64,000 bases of DNA from Nitrospina sp052156635 (GTDB lineage: Bacteria; Nitrospinota; Nitrospinia; Nitrospinales; Nitrospinaceae). The DNA is taken from contig NZ_JBQKUO010000001.1 in the NCBI RefSeq assembly GCF_052156635.1, positions 186,001 through 250,000 of the forward strand, given 5' to 3'. Below are positions 9,273 to 17,178 of the stretch, piece after piece. The position numbers and the translations under genes were made by a program. Positions within the stretch are counted from its first letter, which is position 1. Every line of letters starts with the position of its first letter. Under the pieces are notes generated by a model. That model was not told the DNA's origin. It saw nothing but the letters and a program-made list of their open reading frames with translations, and searched no databases.

Positions 9273-9539
9273 TCAACCTGAAATTGAAAGGTACACGGTA
9301 ACCGCAAACATGACCCCAAGAAGAGCGAGGAGAGCCTTGAAGATCAACGCCTCTGCAGGGTGGAAAGCAAACCATTCCTGCCAGTTGTGTCGAAGATTAT
9401 TCCAGCTCCACTTCATAAGGGACCCGGAATCCTCAAATGACGGGGTCCTCCTGCGTCCTGAAAGCGCACCGCCACACACGGCACAGACCCCCGCCCCCTC
9501 CTCCACGAAATTTCCGCAATGAATGCATTCCACCGCCAT
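9273..9539 (-). CDS. Small zinc-ribbon membrane protein
   Basis: An 88-residue protein. Residues 4-23 hold two CxxC knuckles (CIHC and CAVC), forming a short zinc ribbon of the type found in regulatory or scaffold proteins. Residues 62-86 form one TM helix (LIFKALLALLGVMFAVTVYL). The topology implies a cytoplasmic ribbon anchored in the inner membrane. It is transcribed toward the DUF3592-like gene, which is also a membrane protein. Function unknown. Confidence 0.75.
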   Translation of the reverse strand: MAVECIHCGNFVEEGAGVCAVCGGALSGRRRTPSFEDSGSLMKWSWNNLRHNWQEWFAFHPAEALIFKALLALLGVMFAVTVYLSISG

Positions 9540-9713
9540 GGATTGCCCCCCCCTGTAATCGGCTTATCTTTTTTTATTTGAAAGGCTGGGCATGAATTCG
9601 TCAAGTTCGGATTATCTAATTTTTGAAAAAAATCTGAACCAGGGAAAAATAAGGGCATCGCAGGGTTTCGGTGAGAGAAAACGGGAAGGATTGTGGTTTC
9701 CGGTGAGCACCGG

Positions 9714-10646
9714 TCAGCTCAATGGGGTTCCCTTGATTTCCAGCAGGCGTGATTCGGCAGTCATTGCAGCCTCCACACCCCAGGGCAGGGTCCACATTTC
9801 GTTTCCATGGCCCACGGGACAGTTAGCAAGAATGGGAAACGAGGTGTCGCTCAGGGCGTCCAGAAACACGTCGTCCAGCCTGGCCCCTCCGTGGGCCCCG
9901 TTACTGCACTGGACCATCTCCCCCACAACCAGGCCCTTGATGTTTTTGAACTTCCCCGCGGTTTTCAATTGCCACAGCATGCCGTCAATCCGGTAGGCGG
10001 GTTCGTTGACATCCTCGATGACCAGCAGGTGGCCGTCGGTCTGGATTTCATACGGAGTGCGGAGAGACCGGCACAGGAGAGTGAGGCACCCGCCGGTGAG
10101 GCGTCCCCGTGCCTTGCCCGGCCGAAGGACCCGCGCGTGCGGTGCGGCCAGTTTTCCGGCACCGGGAGTGGCGGTGAGCGTTTTGCGGAACTGCGTTTTG
10201 GACAGGGTCATCGGCCGGCACCCAAAACTCCCGGACACCATCGGACCATGAAACCCGATCAGCGAGCATTTTTGCAGGAGATACAACAGCAACAGCGTGA
10301 TGTCGCTGGACCCCACCACCACTTTCGGGTTCGCCTGGATAACCTTTGGCTTGAGCAACGGCAAAATGCGGTTGACCCCGTACCCTCCCCGCGCACAGAA
10401 TATGCCTTTTATCTCGGGGTTCTCGAACATCGCCATCAGGTCCTGCGCGCGGTCCGCATCATTCCCGGCAAGGAACCCGTTGCGGGCGGCAATGTTTTCA
10501 CCCAGGACCGGTTGAAATCCCATGCCCCGGATCACGCGCAATCCCTTTTCCAGTTGTTCGGGGTCCACCGGACCCGCCGGAGCAACGATGCCGACGGCAT
10601 CCCCCTGCTTCAGTTTCTTCGGGCGCGTCAATCGGGATTTGGCCAT
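9714..10646 (-). CDS. Muramoyltetrapeptide (LD-) carboxypeptidase, S66 family
   Basis: A 310-residue cytoplasmic serine peptidase of the LdcA/MccF family, which removes the terminal D-Ala from murein tetrapeptide during recycling. The N-terminus KLKQGDAVGIVAPAGPV and CARGGYGVNRILP are family motifs. The nucleophile is Ser114 in GSSD; the acid (VIEDVNE) and the His (CPVGHG) of the Ser-Glu-His triad follow in order. Length matches the family. It is divergent from the nucleotidyltransferase-like gene at 10727 with about 80 bases between. Confidence 0.93.
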   Translation of the reverse strand: MAKSRLTRPKKLKQGDAVGIVAPAGPVDPEQLEKGLRVIRGMGFQPVLGENIAARNGFLAGNDADRAQDLMAMFENPEIKGIFCARGGYGVNRILPLLKPKVIQANPKVVVGSSDITLLLLYLLQKCSLIGFHGPMVSGSFGCRPMTLSKTQFRKTLTATPGAGKLAAPHARVLRPGKARGRLTGGCLTLLCRSLRTPYEIQTDGHLLVIEDVNEPAYRIDGMLWQLKTAGKFKNIKGLVVGEMVQCSNGAHGGARLDDVFLDALSDTSFPILANCPVGHGNEMWTLPWGVEAAMTAESRLLEIKGTPLS

Positions 10647-10726
10647 TCAGGACTCCGGATGAGCGTTACGGGAATTAAAGTACGGTTGCGCCTTAATTAA
10701 GGAACCTTTATTTCGAGAACAGGAAC

Positions 10727-11434
10727 ATGACCCCTGCCGCTATCGTTTACGCCCCCAACAGACCGGAGACCGATCCCGGCCATGCCCTCAATCCGCTGGA
10801 GGGAATACCCATGGTTCAGCATGTGCTTCAACGCCTGAGAAATTCCAGTCGCGTCGACCGCATCGTCCTGTTAGCTGATGAAGACGCGCCCACCGAACGT
10901 TTGGCACAGGTGGCGGAAGCTATGGGAGTGGGGTTCACCATGACCGCATCTCCATCCTCACCCCGTTCCTGGATCCAGGCGGCGGAAGAACTGGGTGCGG
11001 ATCAGGTTGTTCCCGTCGGCGCCAACCTGCCATTGTTCGATGCCGAACTCCTCGATGCCCTCTTAAAAGAGCACCAGAAATCCCGGGCCGATTATACCAC
11101 CACTTCCGATTACGTTCCTCCCGGCACCACCGCCCCGGTGATCCGGCTGGAGGTGTGTCGCACGTTATCGGAAACAAACAGGTCCATCGCCGACCCCGCG
11201 TCTCTAATGGCCGCTTTGGAGGATCCCGCCCACGGACTGCAGGCCGCCACCACCCGTGCCCCCTGGTACCTGCGCAACGTCAACGTTCGACTGGTGGTTG
11301 AAACGCCAAAAGACCATGAACTGCTGGGTATGTTGTACGGAAAATACTTGAACGACTCCGGTATCGTGGCGCTGGACGAGGTCATCTATTTCCTCAGCCA
11401 GAACCCGGGCATCGCCGGGTACAACCTGACCTGA
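10727..11434 (+). CDS. Nucleotidyltransferase-fold protein (KdsB/SpsF-like), probably divergent
   Basis: A 235-residue Rossmann-like protein resembling CMP-sugar cytidylyltransferases (KdsB/SpsF). 'EGIPMVQHVLQRLRNSSRVDRIVLLADE' corresponds to the 'GKPLLxHVxxRLxxS' segment, and 'DQVVPVGANLPLFDAELLDALL' to the 'GDxPLxDPxxID' segment. The usual N-terminal arginine/lysine-rich loop (R-LPGK) is absent and the catalytic Asp of 'GDxP' is replaced within VGANLP. It may therefore bind a nucleotide without normal catalysis, or have another activity. SD AGGA precedes ATG 10727. Confidence 0.7.
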   Translation: MTPAAIVYAPNRPETDPGHALNPLEGIPMVQHVLQRLRNSSRVDRIVLLADEDAPTERLAQVAEAMGVGFTMTASPSSPRSWIQAAEELGADQVVPVGANLPLFDAELLDALLKEHQKSRADYTTTSDYVPPGTTAPVIRLEVCRTLSETNRSIADPASLMAALEDPAHGLQAATTRAPWYLRNVNVRLVVETPKDHELLGMLYGKYLNDSGIVALDEVIYFLSQNPGIAGYNLT

Positions 11435-11776
11435 GTCACAATTTCGCAAAGAGTCATTCAAGTTTTCAAGATGGTCTGCCGTTAAGTTGTATAGGGCATG
11501 TTGTTACCCATTCAAGATCTCCCTCCTGCCTTTATTTTCCTCCCCAACCAAAATCGCCGTCAAACCGTGCCCTGCGTGAATTCCGGCCAAAAATACATTT
11601 TGTTTATAAAGTAATGTCGGAATATCCCGATAGATTCAGTGAGCACGGATGAAGGTTCGACTGAACCTCATATCCAGAACAGATCCCATTCCATTTATGG
11701 GAATGACACCGCAACAAATAACGGGTTGGCACGGAAGCCGGTCCCGGGAAGACAAACGGTCAAGGAGGATTGAACA
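11435..11776. other. Flagellin upstream region
   Basis: 342 bases without a gene. It holds the sigma28-like promoter described separately and a leader of about 140 bases ending in a strong AAGGAGG site in front of the first flagellin. I see no other feature in it. Confidence 0.6.
11607..11633 (+). promoter_or_regulatory. Sigma28 (FliA)-type flagellar promoter
   Basis: TAAAGTAA at 11607-11614 and CCCGATAG at 11626-11633 with exactly 11 bases between. This closely matches the known FliA consensus TAAAGTTT-N11-GCCGATAA. It lies 143 bases upstream of the first flagellin start, as expected for a late flagellar gene. Confidence 0.72.
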
Positions 11777-12643
11777 ATGGCAATTCGGATTTTCAACAAC
11801 ATTCCGTCCCTGACGGCACAGCGTCTGCTGGGAGTCAACAACAGCCGGCTGACGCAGTCCATCGAGCGGATCTCCTCGGGCCTGCGCATCAACCGCGGCG
11901 CCGACGACCCGGCGGGACTCGCCCTCTCGGAAAAACTGCGCGGTGACATCCGCGCCCTCACCCAGGCACTGCGCAATGCCAACGATGGCGTTTCCATGAT
12001 CAACGTCGCCGAGGCCGGACTGGGTGAAACCGCGGACATGCTGATCCGCATCAAGGAACTGGCGGCACAGGCGGCCACGGGCACCCTGGGCGACAGCGAG
12101 CGCGCCACCCTGCAAATCGAGTTCGACCAGCTCCGCTCCGAGATCAACCGCATCTCAAGCGCCACCAACTTCAACGGGCAAAAACTGCTCGACGGTTCGA
12201 TGAGTGCGGGCGGCGCCAATCCCATTGTCATTCAGATCGGCATCGACTCCTCATCCGACAGCCGTTTCGATTTGAACGCCGAAGTGGACCTGGACGCCAT
12301 CAACACCTCGACCCTGGGAATCAGCGCTCTTTCAGGAACGGCTTTGTCCATCACGTCGGTGGCCAATGCTTTGACCACGCTGGAGGCGATCACCACCGCG
12401 ATCGAAACCGTATCTACGGCGCGCGGCAAGATCGGAGCGGTGCAGAACCGGCTGGTGCGGACCATCAACAACCTGTCCGTCACCATCGAGAACGTGCAGG
12501 CCGCCGAGTCTCAGATTCGCGACGCGGACATCGCACAGGAAATCGCCAACCTGACGCGAAACCAGATTTTGGTAGAGGCCTCCACGGCAATGGTCGGTCA
12601 GGCAAACCTGATTCCGCAGTCGGTCCTGCAGCTGCTCCAGTAA
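11777..12643 (+). CDS. fliC: Flagellin, first tandem copy
   Basis: A 288-residue filament protein. The N-terminal D0/D1 region (SIERISSGLRINRGADDPAGLA, then LAAQAATGTL and ATNFNGQKLLDG) and the C-terminal D1/D0 region (ENVQAAESQIRDADIAQE, ending SVLQLLQ) are canonical. The centre, about residues 140-210, is short, so the surface D2/D3 domains are essentially missing. It is preceded by AAGGAGG and a sigma28-like promoter. It is exported by the flagellar type III system, so no signal peptide is expected. A close paralogue follows after 144 bases; the two differ mainly in the central segment. Confidence 0.97.
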   Translation: MAIRIFNNIPSLTAQRLLGVNNSRLTQSIERISSGLRINRGADDPAGLALSEKLRGDIRALTQALRNANDGVSMINVAEAGLGETADMLIRIKELAAQAATGTLGDSERATLQIEFDQLRSEINRISSATNFNGQKLLDGSMSAGGANPIVIQIGIDSSSDSRFDLNAEVDLDAINTSTLGISALSGTALSITSVANALTTLEAITTAIETVSTARGKIGAVQNRLVRTINNLSVTIENVQAAESQIRDADIAQEIANLTRNQILVEASTAMVGQANLIPQSVLQLLQ

Positions 12644-12787
12644 CCGCAGCGAAAGATTCTCCCTATTAAGGGATTAAAATCATCAATGATTCGCTGGAAC
12701 GATTGGCGAATAAAACCATAACGGAGCCATTCACTCGAAGTTGCACGGATGCAACGGAAAGGCTCCCCTCGGTCAAGGAGGATCGAA

Positions 12788-13639
12788 ATGGCAATTCGAA
12801 TATTCAACAACATTCCGTCCATGACGGCACAGCGTCTGCTGGGAGTCAATAACAGCCGGCTGGCGCAGTCCATCGAGCGGATCTCCTCGGGCCTGCGCAT
12901 CAACCGCGGCGCCGACGATCCGGCAGGACTCGCCCTCTCGGAAAAACTGCGCGGTGACATCCGCGCGCTGACCCAGGCACTGCGCAACGCCAACGACGGC
13001 GTTTCCATGATCAACGTCGCCGAGGCGGGACTGGGTGAAACCGCGGACATGCTGATCCGCATCAAGGAACTGGCGGCGCAGGCGGCAACAGGCACCCTGG
13101 GTGACAGCGAGCGCGCCACCCTGCAGATCGAGTTCGACCAGCTGCGCTCCGAAATCACCCGCATCTCCAGCGCCACCAACTTCAACGGACAGAAGCTTCT
13201 CGACGGCTCCATGGCTTCCGGAGCGGCAAGCCCGATCGTTATCCAGATCGGCATCGATTCCACATCGGACAGCCGCTTCAACTTGAATGAGGAAGTCGAT
13301 CTCACCGCCATGAACACCAGCGTGCTGGGACTGGACGGCCTGAGCATCACCGCCGCAGCGGAGGCCCTGACTGTGCTGGAAGCGATCACCACCGCAATTG
13401 AAACTGTATCCACGGCACGCGGCAAAGTCGGCGCAGTGCAGAACCGGCTGGTGCGGACCATCAACAACCTGTCCATCTCCATCGAGAACGTGCAGGCCGC
13501 CGAGTCGCAGATCCGCGACGCGGACATCGCGCAGGAAATCGCCAACCTGACGCGAAACCAGATCCTGGTACAGGCATCCACGGCAATGGTCGGCCAGGCC
13601 AATCTCATTCCCCAGTCGATCCTGCAGTTGCTCCAGTAA
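12788..13639 (+). CDS. fliC: Flagellin, second tandem copy
   Basis: A 283-residue flagellin. ATG 12788 was chosen because it matches the first copy (MAIRIFNNIP) and follows GTCAAGGAGGATCGAA; an upstream start would add 13 residues unlike any flagellin. The first 140 and last 75 residues are almost identical to copy one, while residues about 143-205 differ and are five residues shorter. The near-identity, including the SD region, points to recent duplication or gene conversion. I found no clear second sigma28 site, so it may be read through from the first promoter. Two hairpin terminators follow. Confidence 0.97.
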   Translation: MAIRIFNNIPSMTAQRLLGVNNSRLAQSIERISSGLRINRGADDPAGLALSEKLRGDIRALTQALRNANDGVSMINVAEAGLGETADMLIRIKELAAQAATGTLGDSERATLQIEFDQLRSEITRISSATNFNGQKLLDGSMASGAASPIVIQIGIDSTSDSRFNLNEEVDLTAMNTSVLGLDGLSITAAAEALTVLEAITTAIETVSTARGKVGAVQNRLVRTINNLSISIENVQAAESQIRDADIAQEIANLTRNQILVQASTAMVGQANLIPQSILQLLQ

Positions 13640-13652
13640 TTCCTTAAAATAC

Positions 13653-13712
13653 GGCCCCGCTTTTGCGGGGCCACTTTGTTTCATGCTCCCGCTTTACGGG
13701 AGCATTTTTTTT
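13653..13712 (+). terminator. Double Rho-independent terminator after the flagellins
   Basis: Two hairpins in series. GGCCCCGC / GCGGGGCC at 13653-13672 has a TTTT loop. ATGCTCCCG / CGGGAGCAT at 13683-13705 has a five-base loop and is followed by a run of eight T residues. Together they insulate the flagellin unit from the ABC cassette that starts at 13930. Confidence 0.88.
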
Positions 13713-13929
13713 ACCCAGAAAATCCCTTCTCCCCTTCCTTGTCTCCCCCTTCCGTCATCATTCCTGCCTGTTGTTGTTCCCTTCCTGAAGATTAAAAATT
13801 TTTAATGGATTCCTGTGGGACCCTGTGATAATTTTTTTGAGTGACCCCTGCGGAGGGAAGTTATTGGAAAATAAAATTTAATTTCTTTACGCAAACCATC
13901 CCACCTGTTGGTACGTATCCGAGGATTTC

Positions 13930-14868
13930 ATGATAGAGGTTGAAAATCTGGCCAAATCGTACGGTCCCCGGTCAGCCATTCACGGCCTCACATTTCAAGT
14001 CAACCAGGGAGAAGTGGTCGGTTTTCTGGGACCCAACGGCGCCGGCAAAACCACCACGATGAATATTCTCTGCTGTATTCTTCCCGCCTCCAGCGGCACG
14101 GCGCGGGTGTGCGGTTTTGACATCTTCGAGCAGTCCTACGAAATCCGCAAACGCATCGGTTATCTGCCAGAAACGCCTCCCCTGTACCAGGACATGGTGG
14201 TGTCGAAATACCTCGCGTTCGCCGCCGGCCTGCGCGGCGTTGCGAAAAAACAGATCGCCTCCGCGGTGGACCGGGTTCTGGGCCAATGCCATATTCGGGA
14301 CGTTAAGGACCGCATCATCGGCCGCCTGTCAAAAGGCTACCAGCAACGCATCGGCCTGGCACAGGCGATGATCCACGACCCGGAAATCCTCATCCTCGAC
14401 GAACCGACCATCGGGCTCGATCCCATTCAGATCATCGAAATCCGCAAGCTCATTCAGGAACTGGGCAAGTCCCACACGATCCTTTTGAGCTCGCACATCC
14501 TTCCGGAGGTGACGCAGATCTGCCAGCGCGTCATCATCATCCACGAAGGCCGCATTGCAGCGATGGACACCCTCGATGGCCTGAACGCGTCGCTCCGCCA
14601 CAGCAACCGGCTGGAGTTGAGGGTGCGGAAGGTCGACAGCGGAATTCCTTCCAAACTGGAAGCTCTGGACAAGGTCTCCGCCGTGCACCCCGACGGAGCC
14701 AACCGGTATTTCATCGACAGCGCATCGGACGAACCGGCGCAGGATGACGTGGCGCGGATGGTGCTGGAACAGGGATGGGGGCTTGAAGAATTGAAACCGG
14801 TGTCGATGACGCTGGAAGACATTTTCCTGAAACTGACCACGGAAGAAAAACTGGATACAGCATCATGA
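13930..14868 (+). CDS. ABC transporter ATP-binding protein, GldA-like
   Basis: A 312-residue ATPase and first gene of a four-gene cassette. Walker A GPNGAGKTT lies at residues 34-42, the signature LSKGYQQ at 133-139 and Walker B ILILDE at 153-158, with a GLDP D-loop. A C-terminal domain of about 90 residues (LRHSNRLELRVRKV...) is typical of the ABC-2/GldA/NatA group. It would energise the permease whose ATG overlaps its stop (ATGA at 14865-14868). In Bacteroidetes GldAFG supports gliding, but this cassette is widespread in non-gliders and the substrate is unknown. Confidence 0.92.
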   Translation: MIEVENLAKSYGPRSAIHGLTFQVNQGEVVGFLGPNGAGKTTTMNILCCILPASSGTARVCGFDIFEQSYEIRKRIGYLPETPPLYQDMVVSKYLAFAAGLRGVAKKQIASAVDRVLGQCHIRDVKDRIIGRLSKGYQQRIGLAQAMIHDPEILILDEPTIGLDPIQIIEIRKLIQELGKSHTILLSSHILPEVTQICQRVIIIHEGRIAAMDTLDGLNASLRHSNRLELRVRKVDSGIPSKLEALDKVSAVHPDGANRYFIDSASDEPAQDDVARMVLEQGWGLEELKPVSMTLEDIFLKLTTEEKLDTAS

Positions 14869-15632
14869 AGCAATCGCTGTGGATCGCTAAACGGGAACTG
14901 AACGCTTTTTTCCAGTCACCCATATTCTATGTGGTGACCACGGTGTTCCTCGCGTTGTACAGCTGGATGTTTTACAGCCTCCTTGCCCTGTTCGGGGCCC
15001 AGAGTTTCCAGGCACCGCAATTCCAGCAGATGGGCCAGATCCTCAACGTCAACCAGTTCGTCATCGAGCCGTCGCTGGCCAACATGTCGGTGATTCTGCT
15101 TTTCATCATTCCACTCATCACCATGCGCGCTTTTGCCGAGGAAAAAAAGAATAAAACCTTTCCCCTTCTGTTGTCCTCTCCCGTTCACATGCGCGAGATC
15201 ATCGCGGGCAAATTCCTGGGATGCCTGTGCGTCGTGGCGGTGATGTTGCTGCTGTCCTCCTACTCGGTGATCTTCATTTTGTTTCTGGGCTCACCGGAGA
15301 TCGGCCCGATCCTATCCGGCTACCTGGGCATCCTTTTGATGGCGGCGTGTTACATATCGCTCGGCATTTTCGCTTCATCGCTGACCGACAACCAGATCAT
15401 CGCCGCGGTGATCAGCTTCGGTTTCATCCTGTTCATGTGGATCATCGGCTGGGCGGCGCAGTCGGCGGGCCCGGAACTGGGGGAACTGCTCAACTACATT
15501 TCGCTGGTCAGCCACATGGAGTCGTTTCTGCAGGGTGTTATCGATTCCAGCGACGTGGCCTATTACCTGTCGTTCATCGCGTTCGGCCTGTTCCTGACGT
15601 ACCGGGTTGTGGAATCGCGGAGGTGGAGCTGA
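14865..15632 (+). CDS. ABC-2 type transporter permease, GldF-like
   Basis: A 255-residue integral membrane protein with six predicted TM helices (about 18-38, 60-85, 105-130, 135-160, 165-190, 230-250). 'MRAFAEEKKNKTFPLLLSSPVHMREIIAGKFLG' is a hallmark of the GldF/ABC-2 permease family, the conserved loop before the third helix. It overlaps the ATPase gene by four bases and lies four bases before the auxiliary gene, so all are cotranslated. Confidence 0.92.
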   Translation: MKQSLWIAKRELNAFFQSPIFYVVTTVFLALYSWMFYSLLALFGAQSFQAPQFQQMGQILNVNQFVIEPSLANMSVILLFIIPLITMRAFAEEKKNKTFPLLLSSPVHMREIIAGKFLGCLCVVAVMLLLSSYSVIFILFLGSPEIGPILSGYLGILLMAACYISLGIFASSLTDNQIIAAVISFGFILFMWIIGWAAQSAGPELGELLNYISLVSHMESFLQGVIDSSDVAYYLSFIAFGLFLTYRVVESRRWS

Positions 15633-15636
15633 AATT

Positions 15637-17178
15637 ATGAAACGAACGACGCCATATCTGGTATGGATCGGAATTACTTTCGGGTTCCTCGCACTTCTTC
15701 TCTACATCGTGATCCCGCAGTTTCCCGTATGGCCGATGACGTTTTTCATCCTGTCGGCGCTCAATCTCGCCACCTTCGCCATCCTGGACCGAAAAAACAT
15801 CCGGCGGGCCATGAACACGCGGCAGGCCATGTACGGCATGAACGCGGCGGTGTTGATCCTGGTGTTCACCGGAATCCTCATTTTCCTCAACATCCTCGCA
15901 CACCGACACAAGGCACGGGTGGACTTGACGGAGACGGGATACTACACGCTGGCCCCGCAAACCGAAAAAGTTTTGTCCGGCCTCAACCGTCCCGTCAAGA
16001 TCATGGCCTTCTACCAGGTGGACGATCCCGGAAAGAAAGAATTCGTGCAACTCATGGACGGATTCCAACAATTTTCGGATCAAATCGAAATCGAATACAT
16101 CGACCCCATCCAAAGCCCGACGCTTTCCAACCAATATGGCTTGAAGACCGACCGCACGGTGGTTCTGCAAAGCGGACCGCAACAGGATAAAATCGAAAAC
16201 GTCACTGAAGAGAGTTTGCTGAACGGCATCCTGAGTGTCACCCGCGACGGGCAGAAAAAAGTTTATTTCATCGGCGGCCACGGCGAGAAAGACATTGAGG
16301 ACCAGGATAAAGCAGGCTTCTCCAAAGTGCGCGAAGGGCTGGAGAAAAACAATTTCAAGGTGGCGAGTCTGTTCCTGCTTCAAACCGGATCCATTCCGGG
16401 GGACGCCGACCTCGTGGTCCTTCCCGGCCCTAAAAAGAAACTTCAGGAAAAAGAATTGCAGGCTCTGGATGCGTACCTCAAACGGGGCGGATCGGTGTTT
16501 CTTTTGCTCGATCCCCAATACGATGCGGGCCTCAAGGATTTCCTGGGCCGATGGGGCATTGCATTGAAAGACGATATCGTGGTCGATCCAAATTCGCTGA
16601 ACCTCGCCATCCCCATCGTAAAACGCTTCGTCAAGCACGCCATCACACAGGACTTCACCATGCCGGTCATCTTTCCCCTGGTGCGGTCCATCTCTCCCAT
16701 CGAAACCGAGGGATTGACGGTGACGCAACTCGCTTTCGCCTCCGACAACAGCTGGAGCGAGGTGAAATATGAAGGCGGGAACGTGGAATACGATCCCGGT
16801 GAAGACCTGAAAGGCAATGTTCCGGTAGCCATGGTGGTGACCCAACCGGTGCTATCCGCCATGGAAAGCGAATCCGATTCCACCCCGCCGGAAAAGGACT
16901 CCTCCAGGGAATCCAGACTGGTGGTGGTGGGCGATTCGGATTTTGTCGCCAACACCACGTTCTCCACTTACGGAAACAGCGACTTTTTCCTGAATACGGC
17001 ATCGTGGCTGATGGAGGAAGAGGAACTCATCTCCATCCGGCCTCATGAAAGAAAGTACAGTCCCCTGACCCTCACCCGTCCGCAACGGAACCTCGTGCTG
17101 GTAACGGGAATGGTGGTTCTGCCTATGCTGACCGCGGTGCTGGGGGTTCGCATCTGGTGGAAACGTCGTTCGCTATGA
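15637..17178 (+). CDS. ABC transporter auxiliary protein, GldG-like
   Basis: A 513-residue membrane protein of the Gldg/ABC_transp_aux family. Two N-terminal TM helices (about 7-27 and 32-50), a third near 72-92 (MNAAVLILVFTGILIFLNIL), a large extracytoplasmic domain and a C-terminal TM helix near 485-505. 'VDLTETGYYTLAPQTEKVLSGLNRPVKIMAFY' and 'VYFIGGHGEKD' are diagnostic. I chose ATG 15637 because it follows the permease stop by four bases. The last codons overlap the DUF4340 gene in an ATGA. Confidence 0.9.
   Translation: MKRTTPYLVWIGITFGFLALLLYIVIPQFPVWPMTFFILSALNLATFAILDRKNIRRAMNTRQAMYGMNAAVLILVFTGILIFLNILAHRHKARVDLTETGYYTLAPQTEKVLSGLNRPVKIMAFYQVDDPGKKEFVQLMDGFQQFSDQIEIEYIDPIQSPTLSNQYGLKTDRTVVLQSGPQQDKIENVTEESLLNGILSVTRDGQKKVYFIGGHGEKDIEDQDKAGFSKVREGLEKNNFKVASLFLLQTGSIPGDADLVVLPGPKKKLQEKELQALDAYLKRGGSVFLLLDPQYDAGLKDFLGRWGIALKDDIVVDPNSLNLAIPIVKRFVKHAITQDFTMPVIFPLVRSISPIETEGLTVTQLAFASDNSWSEVKYEGGNVEYDPGEDLKGNVPVAMVVTQPVLSAMESESDSTPPEKDSSRESRLVVVGDSDFVANTTFSTYGNSDFFLNTASWLMEEEELISIRPHERKYSPLTLTRPQRNLVLVTGMVVLPMLTAVLGVRIWWKRRSL

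Noticed and set aside
12644..12787. Possible sigma54 or sigma28 promoter before the second flagellin
   Set aside because: A GG...GC pair is present but at the wrong spacing (8 rather than 10 bases), and no TAAA-N15-CGATA match occurs.
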